From contig NZ_MTBQ01000001.1 of NCBI RefSeq assembly GCF_002153375.1, positions 124,001-188,000 on the forward strand: a stretch of 64,000 nt of DNA. Reading direction: 5' to 3'. The DNA is from Oceanobacillus rekensis (GTDB taxonomy: Bacteria; Bacillota; Bacilli; Bacillales; Amphibacillaceae). Under the pieces are notes generated by a model. The model had not been told where the DNA came from, did no database searches, and saw nothing but the letters and a program-made list of their open reading frames with translations. The position numbers and the translations under genes are program-made. Below, piece by piece: positions 27,684 through 36,771 of the stretch. Each line of letters opens with the position of its first letter. Position 1 is the first letter of the stretch.

Positions 27684-28276
27684 TCATTCGGGTTACTATT
27701 CATTTCGTCATTGAATTTTTCAAAAAATAAATCAGCTTCATTTGTGTTCTCATCTATTTCAGTTGATGCTGGTAATGGTGGTAATTCTTCGAGTGATGTC
27801 AACCCAAAATAGGTCAGGAAATCTTTACTTGTTCCAAAAAGAATCGGTCTTCCAACGCTATCTTTCCGACCAGTTTCTTCTATTAATGATCTGGAAAGAA
27901 GAGTTTGAACAGGTCGATCACTCTTTACTCCTCTGATTTCTTCTATCTCCGTTCTTGTGATTGGCTGCTGATATGCAATAATTGCTAAAGTTTCCAATGC
28001 TGCCTGAGACATTTTATGTGCATGTGGCAGTTCAAGCAGTTTTTTAAAATAATTACTATGTTCCGGCTTGGTAGTTAAATGGAGAATACCTCGTGACTTC
28101 ATAATCATCAGTCCACGATCTTTACGACCATAATCATGCTCAAGCTCTTTGAGAATATATTGTATGATAGAATCTGGGACATCCAGAATTCTGCATAATT
28201 GTTTCATTGAAATCCCTTCATCACCGCTGGCGAAAAGCAAACCCTCAGCAATGGCTTTTAATTCATCGTTTTCCAC
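27680..28276 (-). CDS. scpB: Segregation and condensation protein B
   Basis: Subunit of the SMC-ScpAB condensin for chromosome organisation. The 198-aa protein has two winged-helix domains: residues about 5-80 (ELKAIAEGLLFASGDEGISMKQL) and about 90-165 (AALETLAIIAYQQPITRTEIEEIRG, SVGRPILFGTS), then an acidic tail. Follows scpA by 2 bases. Confidence 0.96.
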   Translation of the reverse strand: MENDELKAIAEGLLFASGDEGISMKQLCRILDVPDSIIQYILKELEHDYGRKDRGLMIMKSRGILHLTTKPEHSNYFKKLLELPHAHKMSQAALETLAIIAYQQPITRTEIEEIRGVKSDRPVQTLLSRSLIEETGRKDSVGRPILFGTSKDFLTYFGLTSLEELPPLPASTEIDENTNEADLFFEKFNDEMNSNPNE

Positions 28277-28278
28277 AT

Positions 28279-29019
28279 CTATTCCTCCATACAGTATATA
28301 TACAATGCATCGAAATGCTTCACTTGTTTACAGTATATTTCTTTGGATTTCATTAGCTCTAAAATTGCAATGAAAGTCACTACAATATGTGTTCGCGTAG
28401 GATAAGGAAATAACTGATCAAACGCTATTCCATTTTTTGATTTTCTTACCTTATGTAATATGTTCTGCATTCTTTTTTCGATAGGAATATCCTCTCTCTG
28501 TACTGTCGTATCATGTGGCTTATTCCATTTTTTTCGTTCAAACATTTTTCCAAGAGCCCCGAGCATATCATAAATGGATATATCCCCTTTGGTTATGGGG
28601 GCTTTCTCAAGGATTAACTCCTTAAAGATAACCGGTGGTCTTGTAAATAGTTGATTTGCTTCCATTTCCTTATCTTTAAATGACTCTGCTGCTTCTTTAA
28701 ATTTTCGATATTCAATGAGGCGTTGCATAAGCTCTTCCCTTGGATCATCTATATATTCCTCGTCATCCTCTACCTCCATTTCCTGTTTTGGAAGAAGCAT
28801 CTGACTCTTGATAGCAACCAGTGTGGATGCCATGACGAGGTATTCACTCGCAATATTCAGCTCTAAATATTGCATTGTATGTATGTAATCCATATATTGT
28901 TTGGTTATTTGAGCTACTGGTATGTCGTATATATCAATTTCATATTGATTGATCAAATGGAGCAATAAATCAAGCGGACCTTCAAATGCATCTATTTTAA
29001 CTTGATATGCTTGATTCAT
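28279..29019 (-). CDS. scpA: Segregation and condensation protein A
   Basis: Kleisin subunit linking SMC heads. The 246-aa protein begins YQVKIDAFEGPLDLLLHLINQYEIDIYDIP, the conserved SMC-neck-binding part, has an acidic mid region (MEVEDDEEYIDDPREELMQRLIEY) and a C-terminal winged helix (FIAILELMKSKEI). Forms a tight pair with scpB. Confidence 0.96.
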   Translation of the reverse strand: MNQAYQVKIDAFEGPLDLLLHLINQYEIDIYDIPVAQITKQYMDYIHTMQYLELNIASEYLVMASTLVAIKSQMLLPKQEMEVEDDEEYIDDPREELMQRLIEYRKFKEAAESFKDKEMEANQLFTRPPVIFKELILEKAPITKGDISIYDMLGALGKMFERKKWNKPHDTTVQREDIPIEKRMQNILHKVRKSKNGIAFDQLFPYPTRTHIVVTFIAILELMKSKEIYCKQVKHFDALYIYCMEE

Positions 29020-29073
29020 TGATGTTCATCCTTTCTATAATTGCAAGTAAATAAAGTTTCGCATAAACGCCCA

Positions 29074-29102
29074 TACAAATGAATACATCCTCACATAAGC
29101 TA
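29074..29102 (+). promoter_or_regulatory. Candidate sigma-K promoter of the small YjcZ-like gene
   Basis: TACA (29074-29077) and CATAAGCTA (29094-29102) are 16 bases apart, matching the mother-cell sigma-K pattern mACm-N16/17-CATAnnnTA. The start codon of the small sporulation gene is about 60 bases downstream. Confidence 0.5.
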
Positions 29103-29164
29103 TAACGTAAGATAAATGTTACCATAAAACATTTATGGAATGAAGAAAAAGGAGGAAGTTTATT

Positions 29165-29248
29165 ATGAGTAATAGTTATGGTGGAGGCTTTGCGTTAATT
29201 GTAGTATTGTTCATTCTTTTAATCATCGTTGGTGCTGCTTGGTTCTAA
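29165..29248 (+). CDS. YjcZ-family small sporulation protein (27 aa)
   Basis: A 27-residue product, MSNSYGGGFALIVVLFILLI followed by IVGAAWF, preceded by the very strong site AAAGGAGGAAG. The Gly-rich N-terminus and single hydrophobic helix are typical of the YjcZ family of tiny proteins found in Bacillaceae spores. Function is not well defined for the family; some members take part in spore coat assembly. It is on the plus strand between scpA and ribT, with its own terminator and a possible sigma-K promoter. Confidence 0.85.
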   Translation: MSNSYGGGFALIVVLFILLIIVGAAWF

Positions 29249-29296
29249 AATCAAACCCAAAAAATTATATAGCGCGACCTGAGCATCATCGAACAG

Positions 29297-29332
29297 GAAA
29301 ACCAGCCCTTACAAGATAAGGGCTGGTTTTTT
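29297..29332. terminator. Bidirectional terminator between yjcZ-like gene and ribT
   Basis: Arms AAAACCAGCCCTTA and TAAGGGCTGGTTTT enclose a short loop and are flanked by A and T runs. It serves the plus-strand small gene and the minus-strand ribT, whose stop codon is at 29331. Confidence 0.88.
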
Positions 29333-29717
29333 ATTTATTATCAGCATCAGTGGTTGTATCTTCTACTTCTGTGCACTTATTATAAAAATCCTCGATTTCA
29401 TCTGTTGTACTAACTGCATATTTATTCTGATAAAGACGTTTAACCTCATTAACCATTGTTCTGCCAATCCCTGTATTCCTGTGTGAAGGATTCACTGACA
29501 CATGTTGGATAATAACATGTAGATCATCTTCTATCCTTAAGCCAATAGCTCCACGTACATCATCATCTTCTTTCCATAAGTGAAGATGCCAGTTATCGTT
29601 AGTTTCGTACTCTTTAATGGTTTGCTGCAATTTTTTTACGTCCTTTTTTTCATCTGGCATAAAAGACAGTAAACCCATTGCAATCTTTTCCAAGTTTTTT
29701 TTATAGCGAATTAACAT
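29331..29717 (-). CDS. ribT: GNAT acetyltransferase RibT
   Basis: N-acetyltransferase-fold protein of 128 aa; very close to B. subtilis RibT from the start (LIRYKKNLEKIAMGLLSFMPDEK) and with the acetyl-CoA-binding segment VSVNPSHRNTGIGRTMVNEV. In B. subtilis ribT ends the riboflavin operon and its substrate is unknown. Here ribD, ribE, ribA and ribH are absent from the neighbourhood, so ribT stands alone. Confidence 0.88.
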   Translation of the reverse strand: MLIRYKKNLEKIAMGLLSFMPDEKKDVKKLQQTIKEYETNDNWHLHLWKEDDDVRGAIGLRIEDDLHVIIQHVSVNPSHRNTGIGRTMVNEVKRLYQNKYAVSTTDEIEDFYNKCTEVEDTTTDADNK

Positions 29718-29894
29718 AATTACCCCTCATTACTTAAACATTTGATTGGTCAAATAATCTATTTACGTAAAAACTGTCATGAGTCTGTAAGAAGTATATA
29801 TCTATTTATTGCACTATTAAAGTCTTTTGTCAAATATACACCATTCGTTATATTATATTATAAGGTAACCTGGCAATTTCAAAAAACAATTATA

Positions 29895-30359
29895 CTACTC
29901 ACTATCATATCGATTATTTTTGATCAAGTGGAGGATCGTAAGTCCGTCTGTTTGCTTTCCGTTAATTTTAAAAGGAATAATATTCACAACAGCCATCCAA
30001 ATGTTAAACCAATATAATAAATGCAGAAAAGTGCTTGGGTATAATTCATTTAAACAATAACTAACCCAAGCACTTACTGCATTAAAAATTGGACCAAGTA
30101 TCGTAATCCAAACCATTTCAGAATTTTTGTATGGTTTAGCCCGATTACTCCATGTATTACCACCTAAAAAGTAAAATGCATAAAAGGTAAATTTAATCTG
30201 TTTAAAATTTAGAATGAGTTGTCTCTTTCCATAACCCATGGACAGTTGGATAGAATCTGCCTTTACAATGAATGACCCTGATACATGTCCAAGTTCATGT
30301 ATCAGGGTAGTTAATGGCGCAATGATAAATAGTAGGTAGGCAATCAAGTAAATATCCAT
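29895..30359 (-). CDS. M50-like membrane metalloprotease, hypothetical
   Basis: A 154-aa protein with about four hydrophobic segments. The zinc-binding HExxH motif is present as HELGH near residue 22, at the end of the first membrane helix, and a second conserved-looking segment ILGPIFNAVSAWVSY follows near residue 90. This resembles minimal site-2-protease-like (M50) proteins; the usual NxxPxxxxDG motif is only partly recognisable as NIIPFKINGKQTDG. Target unknown. It lies between ribT and ppiB. Confidence 0.68.
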   Translation of the reverse strand: MDIYLIAYLLFIIAPLTTLIHELGHVSGSFIVKADSIQLSMGYGKRQLILNFKQIKFTFYAFYFLGGNTWSNRAKPYKNSEMVWITILGPIFNAVSAWVSYCLNELYPSTFLHLLYWFNIWMAVVNIIPFKINGKQTDGLTILHLIKNNRYDSE

Positions 30360-30392
30360 TTAGCTACCTTCTGAATCAGTCATGATAGATGA

Positions 30393-30830
30393 TTATTCGG
30401 ATACTACTTTAATTTCTTTCATTACATCGCCATTACTCATGGATTTGGCATGCTCAATTCCTGAAGTAACTTGTCCGAAAACGGTGTGCACACCATCAAG
30501 ATGTGGCTGAGGCTCATGGACAACAAAAAATTGACTGCTGCCTGTGTCCTTTCCTGCATGTGCCATTGATAATGATCCTTCAGCATGTTTATGTGGGTTT
30601 CCTTCTGTTTCACATTTAATCGTATATCCAGCATTACCTGTTCCATTTCCTACAGGGCATCCACCTTGGCTGACAAACCCAGGAATCACCCGGTGAAACG
30701 TTAAACCATCATAGAAATTTTCATTTGCAAGTTTTTCAAAGTTAGCAACAGTATTTGGAGCTTCGTTTGGATAAAGTTCAAATTCAATCTTATTACCGTT
30801 TTCCATCAAGATATATCCTTTTTTAGACAT
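30393..30830 (-). CDS. ppiB: Peptidyl-prolyl cis-trans isomerase B (cyclophilin)
   Basis: Cytoplasmic cyclophilin assisting protein folding. The 145-aa sequence contains [20 protein letters not shown] with the catalytic Arg, [17 protein letters not shown] and [12 protein letters not shown]. No signal peptide. Located next to lysA as in B. subtilis. Confidence 0.96.
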   Translation of the reverse strand: MSKKGYILMENGNKIEFELYPNEAPNTVANFEKLANENFYDGLTFHRVIPGFVSQGGCPVGNGTGNAGYTIKCETEGNPHKHAEGSLSMAHAGKDTGSSQFFVVHEPQPHLDGVHTVFGQVTSGIEHAKSMSNGDVMKEIKVVSE

Positions 30831-30914
30831 ATATGTACATCCCCTTGTTTATTTATTTAAGGCATCATTATTTTAACATTAATTATTCGTATTTGAAAGA
30901 ATGTAGGTGTCATT

Positions 30915-32222
30915 CTATTCATAGGACAAGTCATTTTTTACAACATCCTCGAAAGTTTCCCTTTCAACCACTAACTTATCAACCCCATTTTCCACAAAAA
31001 CAACTGCGGCATTTGGTAAACGATTATAATGGCTCGCCATCGAATAACTATATGCGCCGGTAGAAAACACCGCAAGGACATCACCATGATTAATTTCTGG
31101 AACTGGTAAATTCCATATAAGCATGTCACCTGATTCACAGGCTTTACCAGCTATTGACACTTCACTCGTCACTTCTGCTTCTGGTTGATTCGCAATGACA
31201 GCTTCGTACTTCGCCTGGTATAACGCAGGTCTTATATTATCTGTCATTCCCCCGTCAACAGATACATAATCTCTTACTCCCGGAATTTTTTTAATGGCAC
31301 CTATCGTATAGAGAGTAATTCCAGCATTTCCAACGATCGATCTTCCTGGCTCTATCCAAATTTCCGGCATTGGAATTTGTAATTCTTCTGCATGTTTTTT
31401 TACTGCTTCGACACTTACCTTTACATATTCACTATGTGGCAAGGGTTCATCATCTTTCGTGTAGCGAATTCCAAAACCTCCACCTAAATTAAGTACTTCT
31501 GGGGCGAAATTATATTCAGAATACCAGCTGGCAAGTTCATTAAATAAAATATCAACTGCTACGCGGAAGCCCTCTGTTTCGAAAATTTGCGATCCGATAT
31601 GGCAATGGAGCCCTTTAAGATTGATGGAAGGATGTTGATTAAGCAGTTTAAATGCTTCTTTAGCTTGCCCATTTTGCAGATTGAAGCCAAATTTAGAATC
31701 TTCATTTCCAGTCATAATATATTGATGTGTTTTCAGTTCAATTCCTGGTGTTACCCGTAACAGAACATCGATTTTTTTATTTTGTCTATCTAACTCTTTT
31801 TCAATTAATGTAATATCGAGAAGATTGTCAATAACAATACATCCAATATCGTTCTCAATTGCCATCGCAATTTCACTCGGACTTTTGTTATTTCCATGCA
31901 TGTGAATTCGCTCCGTTGGAAAGTTTGCTTGTAATGCAGTATATAATTCCCCCTCTGAGACGACATCCAGACAGAGACTTTCCTGTTTTGCTACTTGAAG
32001 CATTGCAATAGAGGAAAATGCTTTACTTGCATATGCCACCTTTGCATTAACATTCAATTCTTTAAAGGTATCTACAAAAGCCCTTGCATTTTGGCGGATA
32101 ATGGAAACGTCATAGACATACAATGGTGTACCATATTTCTCAGCAAGTTCTACCGTGTCCAATCCACCTATTTCAAGATGGCCGTTCCTATTGATTTGAA
32201 ATGGGTGATTGTCTATTATCAT
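30915..32222 (-). CDS. lysA: Diaminopimelate decarboxylase
   Basis: PLP enzyme converting meso-diaminopimelate to lysine. The PLP lysine is in VAYASKAFSS, and HIGSQI, GGGFGIRY, EPGRSIVGNAG and GKACESGDML are all present. The ATG at 32222 lies 6 bases after GTGGAGGAA; an upstream 17-codon extension has no such site. The protein is 435 aa. No lysine riboswitch was seen upstream; the gene follows spoVAF after a terminator. Confidence 0.96.
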   Translation of the reverse strand: MIIDNHPFQINRNGHLEIGGLDTVELAEKYGTPLYVYDVSIIRQNARAFVDTFKELNVNAKVAYASKAFSSIAMLQVAKQESLCLDVVSEGELYTALQANFPTERIHMHGNNKSPSEIAMAIENDIGCIVIDNLLDITLIEKELDRQNKKIDVLLRVTPGIELKTHQYIMTGNEDSKFGFNLQNGQAKEAFKLLNQHPSINLKGLHCHIGSQIFETEGFRVAVDILFNELASWYSEYNFAPEVLNLGGGFGIRYTKDDEPLPHSEYVKVSVEAVKKHAEELQIPMPEIWIEPGRSIVGNAGITLYTIGAIKKIPGVRDYVSVDGGMTDNIRPALYQAKYEAVIANQPEAEVTSEVSIAGKACESGDMLIWNLPVPEINHGDVLAVFSTGAYSYSMASHYNRLPNAAVVFVENGVDKLVVERETFEDVVKNDLSYE

Positions 32223-32295
32223 ATTCTGTTCCTCCACAATGTTGTTTGAAATAGTTTGAAATAATAAAAACACTTTACCATAATAAAGTTAAAAA

Positions 32296-32328
32296 CAAAA
32301 GAGCTAACCACCGTCAGCTCATTTTGTT
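32296..32328 (-). terminator. Terminator after spoVAF
   Basis: On the minus strand GAGCTGAC and GTTAGCTC form a stem (one wobble pair) followed by TTTTGTTTTT. It sits between spoVAF and lysA. Confidence 0.7.
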
Positions 32329-33815
32329 GGTTGTCTATAATTGTTTCGAGGGTGAACAATGCTTGGTCTGGTGTTTGTGTAAGGAACAGGAATTCTAAAG
32401 ATAATATGAAGCATTGCTTTCGCATTAAAAGGTAAAAACGGCCATAGATACGGTGTTTTCAGTGATTTAAGTTGAACTAGAAATAAAATGGTTACGACGA
32501 TTCCGATGACGAAACCAGTAAACCCAAATAGACCGACAAAAAGGACAAAAAGGATATTCATTAATTTATTGGCCACACTCAGTTCATAGCTTGGGGTTAC
32601 ATATGAACCTATTGCACTTACTGATACATAGAGAATAACCTCAGGTGAGAATAAGCCAACATCAATTGCTATTTGTCCGATCAATACTGCTGCAATTAAT
32701 CCCATAGCGGTGGATAGTGGAGTTGGTGTATGGATTGCGGCCATTCTTAAAAATTCCACCCCGAATATCGCGAGAATTATTTGCAATGCTATTGGTACAT
32801 TCCCTTCTTCATTGGGTCCGATAAAACTTAGCTCTTTCGGAAGTAACGTTGGATCCATTGTAAATAAAAGCCAAAGTGGCAATAAGAACATAGATGCAAA
32901 TACAGCCATATATCGAATAAAGCGAATAAATGTCCCAATGGATGGTGCCTGCCTATATTCTTCAGCATGCTGAAGATGATGGAAAAAAGTAGTTGGAAGA
33001 ATAATGGCACTCGGAGATGTATCTACGAAAATTAACACATGCCCTTCCAGTAAATGACTTGCCGCAACATCAGGTCTCTCCGTATAACGCACCTTTGGAT
33101 AAATATTCCACTTTCGTTTGATTAAGAATTCCTCGATTGTTTTTTCTGCCATTGTAATTCCATCTATTTCAATCGATTCTATATGATTCTTAATCAAATC
33201 AACGAGGTCATCATCAGCTATATCCTGTAAATAACTAACACAAACGTCCGTCTTAGAACGTTCTCCTACTTTCAACATTTCATTACGTAATCTTTCATCC
33301 CGTAATCTTCTACGTGTGAGTGCAGTATTTTCAATAATATTCTCAGTGAATCCGTCCCTTGACCCTCGAATGACTTTTTCTGTATCCGGTTCCTCTGGAC
33401 TTCTCCCAGGATAACTTCTTACATCAATTATTTGTGCATATTTCTCTCCATTTATAAAAACTCCAATTAAACCGGAAAGTATCTCATCTGCTGCTTCATC
33501 CATTGTCTTTACCGATTTGACCTGCTGATGGACTAATCGATTTTCGATTATTTCGGGAAGTTTTCGTTTATTTGTCTCTACATCATTTATTTCAACAAGT
33601 TTTTTCAGCAATTCTTGAATGATTAAAGAGTCACAAAGTCCAGTAACATAATAAACCTGTACCTTTTGCTTTAGAATAATTAACTCACGGAAGCCTACAT
33701 CAAATGAACTTCCCATGCCAAGTCTTTCTTCCATATATGCTTGATTATCCTGAATATTAGCAGAAATGATGTGCTTATCTTTTGTGTTTGTCAAATTCAA
33801 ACTCCTTTCTGTCAT
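32319..33815 (-). CDS. spoVAF: Stage V sporulation protein AF (GerA-family)
   Basis: Spore inner-membrane protein related to germinant receptor A subunits; in B. subtilis it assists DPA release during germination. The N-terminal soluble half includes PGRSPEEPDTEKVIRGSRDGFTENI and RIRDERLR-type segments; the C-terminal half has four to five helices (from about residue 290). The ATG at 33815 follows AAGGTAAG; an internal TTG at 33794 follows a perfect AAAGGAG and is a serious alternative. It starts inside the end of spoVAB. Confidence 0.9.
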   Translation of the reverse strand: MTERSLNLTNTKDKHIISANIQDNQAYMEERLGMGSSFDVGFRELIILKQKVQVYYVTGLCDSLIIQELLKKLVEINDVETNKRKLPEIIENRLVHQQVKSVKTMDEAADEILSGLIGVFINGEKYAQIIDVRSYPGRSPEEPDTEKVIRGSRDGFTENIIENTALTRRRLRDERLRNEMLKVGERSKTDVCVSYLQDIADDDLVDLIKNHIESIEIDGITMAEKTIEEFLIKRKWNIYPKVRYTERPDVAASHLLEGHVLIFVDTSPSAIILPTTFFHHLQHAEEYRQAPSIGTFIRFIRYMAVFASMFLLPLWLLFTMDPTLLPKELSFIGPNEEGNVPIALQIILAIFGVEFLRMAAIHTPTPLSTAMGLIAAVLIGQIAIDVGLFSPEVILYVSVSAIGSYVTPSYELSVANKLMNILFVLFVGLFGFTGFVIGIVVTILFLVQLKSLKTPYLWPFLPFNAKAMLHIIFRIPVPYTNTRPSIVHPRNNYRQPTK

Positions 33816-33820
33816 TGTTC

Positions 33821-34249
33821 TTACCTTACAAAGTAAGTCCACTGGAACAATGATCCGAAGATTTTACCGAATACAATCGCCATTAATAAAAATAATAAAT
33901 AATTTTCGACGCGAATTCTTCTAGATAAAATTGGAAATACATGCAGTACTTCAGTTAAGGCAGCTGCCAGCATCCCATTGAATATTCCATGAAATATCCC
34001 CCAAATCGCTAATGCGAAAACAGGCTGCTGTAATGTGACATCGGCAAAAGAAAAGTAAGTTCCCATTATAAGCCCTAGAATGACACTCGCACTGTATACT
34101 TTTATAAGTGATTCCATCTTACTTAATTGAATCAGTCTTGGAATAATTCCCAACACCGTAATAAATGCAACAAACCCAGCACCAACAGCAAGACCTCCAC
34201 TAAACCCGATAAAAATTTGAAGAAGATTAATCAGAAGAGTTTGGATCAT
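33821..34249 (-). CDS. spoVAB: Stage V sporulation protein AB
   Basis: Small spore inner-membrane protein (142 aa, about four or five helices) of the SpoVA dipicolinic-acid channel system. The N-terminal FIGFSGGLAVGAGFVAFITVLGIIPRLIQL is characteristic of SpoVAB. It overlaps the end of spoVAA by 23 bases and is followed directly by spoVAF, without spoVAC, spoVAD or spoVAE genes in between. Confidence 0.85.
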   Translation of the reverse strand: MIQTLLINLLQIFIGFSGGLAVGAGFVAFITVLGIIPRLIQLSKMESLIKVYSASVILGLIMGTYFSFADVTLQQPVFALAIWGIFHGIFNGMLAAALTEVLHVFPILSRRIRVENYLLFLLMAIVFGKIFGSLFQWTYFVR

Positions 34250-34868
34250 TTAGCTTGTTTTCGTGGTGATTCAAGTAATGATTTAGATCCTGCTGGTAGT
34301 TATATATTTCGACTTCTAAAGGGCTGGGTTCTTCATTGAATCTTTTATTGAACCAATGGTTAAAAAACAGCAATGTTCCGATTCCTAAACCAAAGGAGTA
34401 TGGTATTTGGATCCATAGTGGGAATTCATTTTCCTGACCGGTTAGTATAAAATGAAGTTTTTGTTGTACTTCCTGCATGCTGACATCATAATGAAAGTTC
34501 ATAATGGTCATACCCGTTCCAATGAACAGTAACATCCATATAAAAGCTGCGAACCATATGTTACCAGCCTTTTTTTTCTCTATAATCTGGATGATGGTTT
34601 GTTCTGCACCCAATAGTTGAATCTCGACATTGGGGTTTAATGCAGTTAAATGATCAATAATCAAGAAACTGTCAATGATTACAATATTTTTATCCTTTTT
34701 TGTAATCCGATAAAGGGCCATATCCATAAATTGCTTTTTATACTTTGATGCAGCAGAAAGATAAGCAATATCTTTAAGGTATACGGTTCTTCGTGTATGG
34801 AGTTCAATCCTTTTTTTCATGCGAAGATAAATAATCTCTGCCAATGGAAAAACTTCCTTTATAATCAT
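34227..34868 (-). CDS. spoVAA: Stage V sporulation protein AA
   Basis: First gene of the spoVA operon; 213 aa. A soluble N-terminal half (residues about 1-105) is followed by two membrane helices (about 108-130 and 160-180) and a tail with NEEPSPLEVEIYNYQQDLNHYL, characteristic of SpoVAA. The gene lies just downstream of sigF, as in B. subtilis, but separated from it by a terminator, and has a good sigma-G promoter candidate upstream. Confidence 0.88.
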   Translation of the reverse strand: MIIKEVFPLAEIIYLRMKKRIELHTRRTVYLKDIAYLSAASKYKKQFMDMALYRITKKDKNIVIIDSFLIIDHLTALNPNVEIQLLGAEQTIIQIIEKKKAGNIWFAAFIWMLLFIGTGMTIMNFHYDVSMQEVQQKLHFILTGQENEFPLWIQIPYSFGLGIGTLLFFNHWFNKRFNEEPSPLEVEIYNYQQDLNHYLNHHENKLNDPNSSD

Positions 34869-34878
34869 AATGTAAAGT

Positions 34879-34908
34879 TAGTATTTGTCAGAATGCGGAA
34901 ATTTATCA
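34879..34908 (-). promoter_or_regulatory. Candidate sigma-G promoter of spoVA
   Basis: Minus-strand TGATAA (34903-34908) and AATACTA (34879-34885) are 17 bases apart; the -10 matches CATACTA at 6 of 7 positions. It ends 10 bases before the spoVAA start, so the transcript leader would be extremely short or the annotated start slightly late. Confidence 0.55.
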
Positions 34909-34919
34909 ATAAAAGCAAA

Positions 34920-34944
34920 AAAACCACCACAATTGTGATGGTTC
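34920..34944 (-). terminator. Terminator of the spoIIA-sigF operon
   Basis: Stem AACCATCACA / TGTGGTGGTT (34922-34942, near perfect) followed by TTTTTTT on the minus strand, between sigF and spoVAA. Confidence 0.85.
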
Positions 34945-35018
34945 GTTTTTAATGGCAGATAGGTAAATATAAGATTTTCCTTACCTGCGTAGCATAAAGA
35001 TAAATTTAGTTGCAGAAA

Positions 35019-35777
35019 CTAACTTGAATCCATATTTTTCTTCATATCTTCCAATATTTTCTTTTCGAGACGGGAAACTTGTACTTGTGATATTCCAAGT
35101 CTTTCTGCTACCTCTGTCTGTGTTTGGTCTTTATAATACCGTAAGTAAACAATCAGTCTCTCTCTTTCGCTCAAACTTCTAATTGCATCTTGTAACGTCA
35201 ACTTATCAAACCATTTTGAATCCTGATCAGCGATCTGATCCAGCAATGTTATTGGGTCTCCATCGTTTTCAAAAACCGTCTCATGTATGGATTGCGGAGA
35301 CTTTGCAGCCTCTTGAGCATGGACGACATCTTCAGGCGATATTTCCAGTGCATCAGCTAATTCTGTAACTGTCGGTGACCTCCCGTATTCTTTTGTGAGT
35401 TCATCCCTTTTTCTTCGCACTTTATTACCTGTTTCTTTCAACGATCGACTAACTTTCACACTTCCATCATCCCTGATAAAACGCTGGATCTCCCCGATAA
35501 TCATTGGTACAGCATAGGTGGAGAAACGCACATCGTAGGACAGGTCAAATTTATCAATGGATTTAATTAAACCAATACTTCCAATCTGAAATAAGTCATC
35601 CGGGTCATATCCACGGTTTATAAATCGCTGGACAACAGACCAAACAAGTCGAATATTCTTTTCAACTAAAATATCTCTTGCTTCTTTATCACCATGCTGA
35701 CTTTTATATATATAATCCTTTACTTGTTCATCCGACAACTGTTCCTTCTGACGAGTTTTTTTAACGTTTACTTTCAT
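35019..35777 (-). CDS. sigF: Forespore RNA polymerase sigma factor SigF
   Basis: First compartment-specific sigma factor of sporulation. The 252-aa protein shows region 2 (YDPDDLFQIGSIGLIKSIDKFD, RFSTYAVPMIIGEIQRFIRD), region 3 and region 4 (QTEVAERLGISQVQVSRLEKKIL). Third gene of spoIIAA-spoIIAB-sigF, with only 10 bases after spoIIAB. Confidence 0.97.
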   Translation of the reverse strand: MKVNVKKTRQKEQLSDEQVKDYIYKSQHGDKEARDILVEKNIRLVWSVVQRFINRGYDPDDLFQIGSIGLIKSIDKFDLSYDVRFSTYAVPMIIGEIQRFIRDDGSVKVSRSLKETGNKVRRKRDELTKEYGRSPTVTELADALEISPEDVVHAQEAAKSPQSIHETVFENDGDPITLLDQIADQDSKWFDKLTLQDAIRSLSERERLIVYLRYYKDQTQTEVAERLGISQVQVSRLEKKILEDMKKNMDSS

Positions 35778-35787
35778 GGCCGCATCC

Positions 35788-36228
35788 TCAGTTGTAAACT
35801 GTTTTCGTTTTTGAAAGCTGTTTTGTCATATAAACAGTTGTCCCTTGATCGAGGGATGAAATGACTTCAACAGAATCCATGAAATTTTCAATAATGGTAA
35901 ATCCCATTCCTGATCTTTCCATTTCAGGTTTGGATGTGTATAAAGGTTCCCTAGCTTCAGAGATATCGCTTATTCCAATACCATTATCTTTGATGGTTAA
36001 TTCAATTTCATCATCTTGCAGGATGCAGGTTATGAAAATTTTATGATTAGATTCATTGTTGTAGCCATGTATAATAGCATTCGTAACTGCTTCTGATACT
36101 ACGGTTTTTATTTCCGTTAGTTCATCCATCGTCGGGTCTAGCTGGGTGATAAAAGCTGCTACTGTAACCCTGGCAAAAGCTTCATTTTCACTAACACTGG
36201 AAAATTCCAGAGACATTTCATTCTTCAT
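35788..36228 (-). CDS. spoIIAB: Anti-sigma F factor / SpoIIAA kinase
   Basis: GHKL-type protein kinase that holds SigF inactive and phosphorylates SpoIIAA. The 146-aa sequence contains the ATP-binding N box [22 protein letters not shown] and [12 protein letters not shown]. Its start overlaps the spoIIAA stop (ATGA). Confidence 0.97.
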   Translation of the reverse strand: MKNEMSLEFSSVSENEAFARVTVAAFITQLDPTMDELTEIKTVVSEAVTNAIIHGYNNESNHKIFITCILQDDEIELTIKDNGIGISDISEAREPLYTSKPEMERSGMGFTIIENFMDSVEVISSLDQGTTVYMTKQLSKTKTVYN

Positions 36229-36578
36229 GAAGCCACCCCCAATGTCGCTAAGGCATATTCCTCATTTTCTTCTAGTCTTACTATTTTAAATAGACCAGAC
36301 ATTTCAAATAATCGTTTAACTGGTGGGGAGATAGAACAAACAACCATCTCCCCACCTAATTGAATGACTTCTTTATACCTTCCCAGTACGACACCAAGAC
36401 CCGAACTGTCCATAAATGATACATCTTCTAAATTTAAAATAATATGTTTTACGGGATTGGAATAAAGCATATCTTTCCACTTATCCCGTAGTACCTCTGC
36501 TTCATGGTGGTCTAACTCACCGGAAAGTCTTACGATTAAGACATCCCCTTTTACATCAAACATTGCATGTAGTCCCAT
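36225..36578 (-). CDS. spoIIAA: Anti-anti-sigma F factor
   Basis: STAS-domain protein that frees SigF when unphosphorylated. Exactly 117 aa, as in B. subtilis, with the phospho-acceptor serine in [21 protein letters not shown]. The ATG at 36578 follows GGGGAGGAA; longer upstream frames have no support. A possible sigma-H promoter lies about 125 bases upstream. Confidence 0.96.
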   Translation of the reverse strand: MGLHAMFDVKGDVLIVRLSGELDHHEAEVLRDKWKDMLYSNPVKHIILNLEDVSFMDSSGLGVVLGRYKEVIQLGGEMVVCSISPPVKRLFEMSGLFKIVRLEENEEYALATLGVAS

Positions 36579-36701
36579 GTTTTTTCCTCCCCTATAAGAA
36601 CTGTCTTTAAGTACATGTTCAGGAAGCAGCCAAACTGAGTTATAGTTATATCCCGGACCCAAATCTTTGGTGCCTTCTTGAACAACTTCTTAATAATTCT
36701 A

Positions 36702-36729
36702 TTTCTTCATCTGGAGGTCAAAATCCTGC
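36702..36729 (-). promoter_or_regulatory. Possible sigma-H promoter of spoIIA
   Basis: Minus-strand GCAGGATTT (36721-36729) fits the sigma-H -35 RnAGGAwWW; 12 bases later GAAGAAA (36702-36708) fits the -10 RnnGAAT except for the last base. Spo0A and sigma-H control of spoIIA is known in B. subtilis. Confidence 0.45.
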
Positions 36730-36771
36730 TACCTGACAAAAGAAGTGGCCATTCGTGTAAAATAGAAGCAT

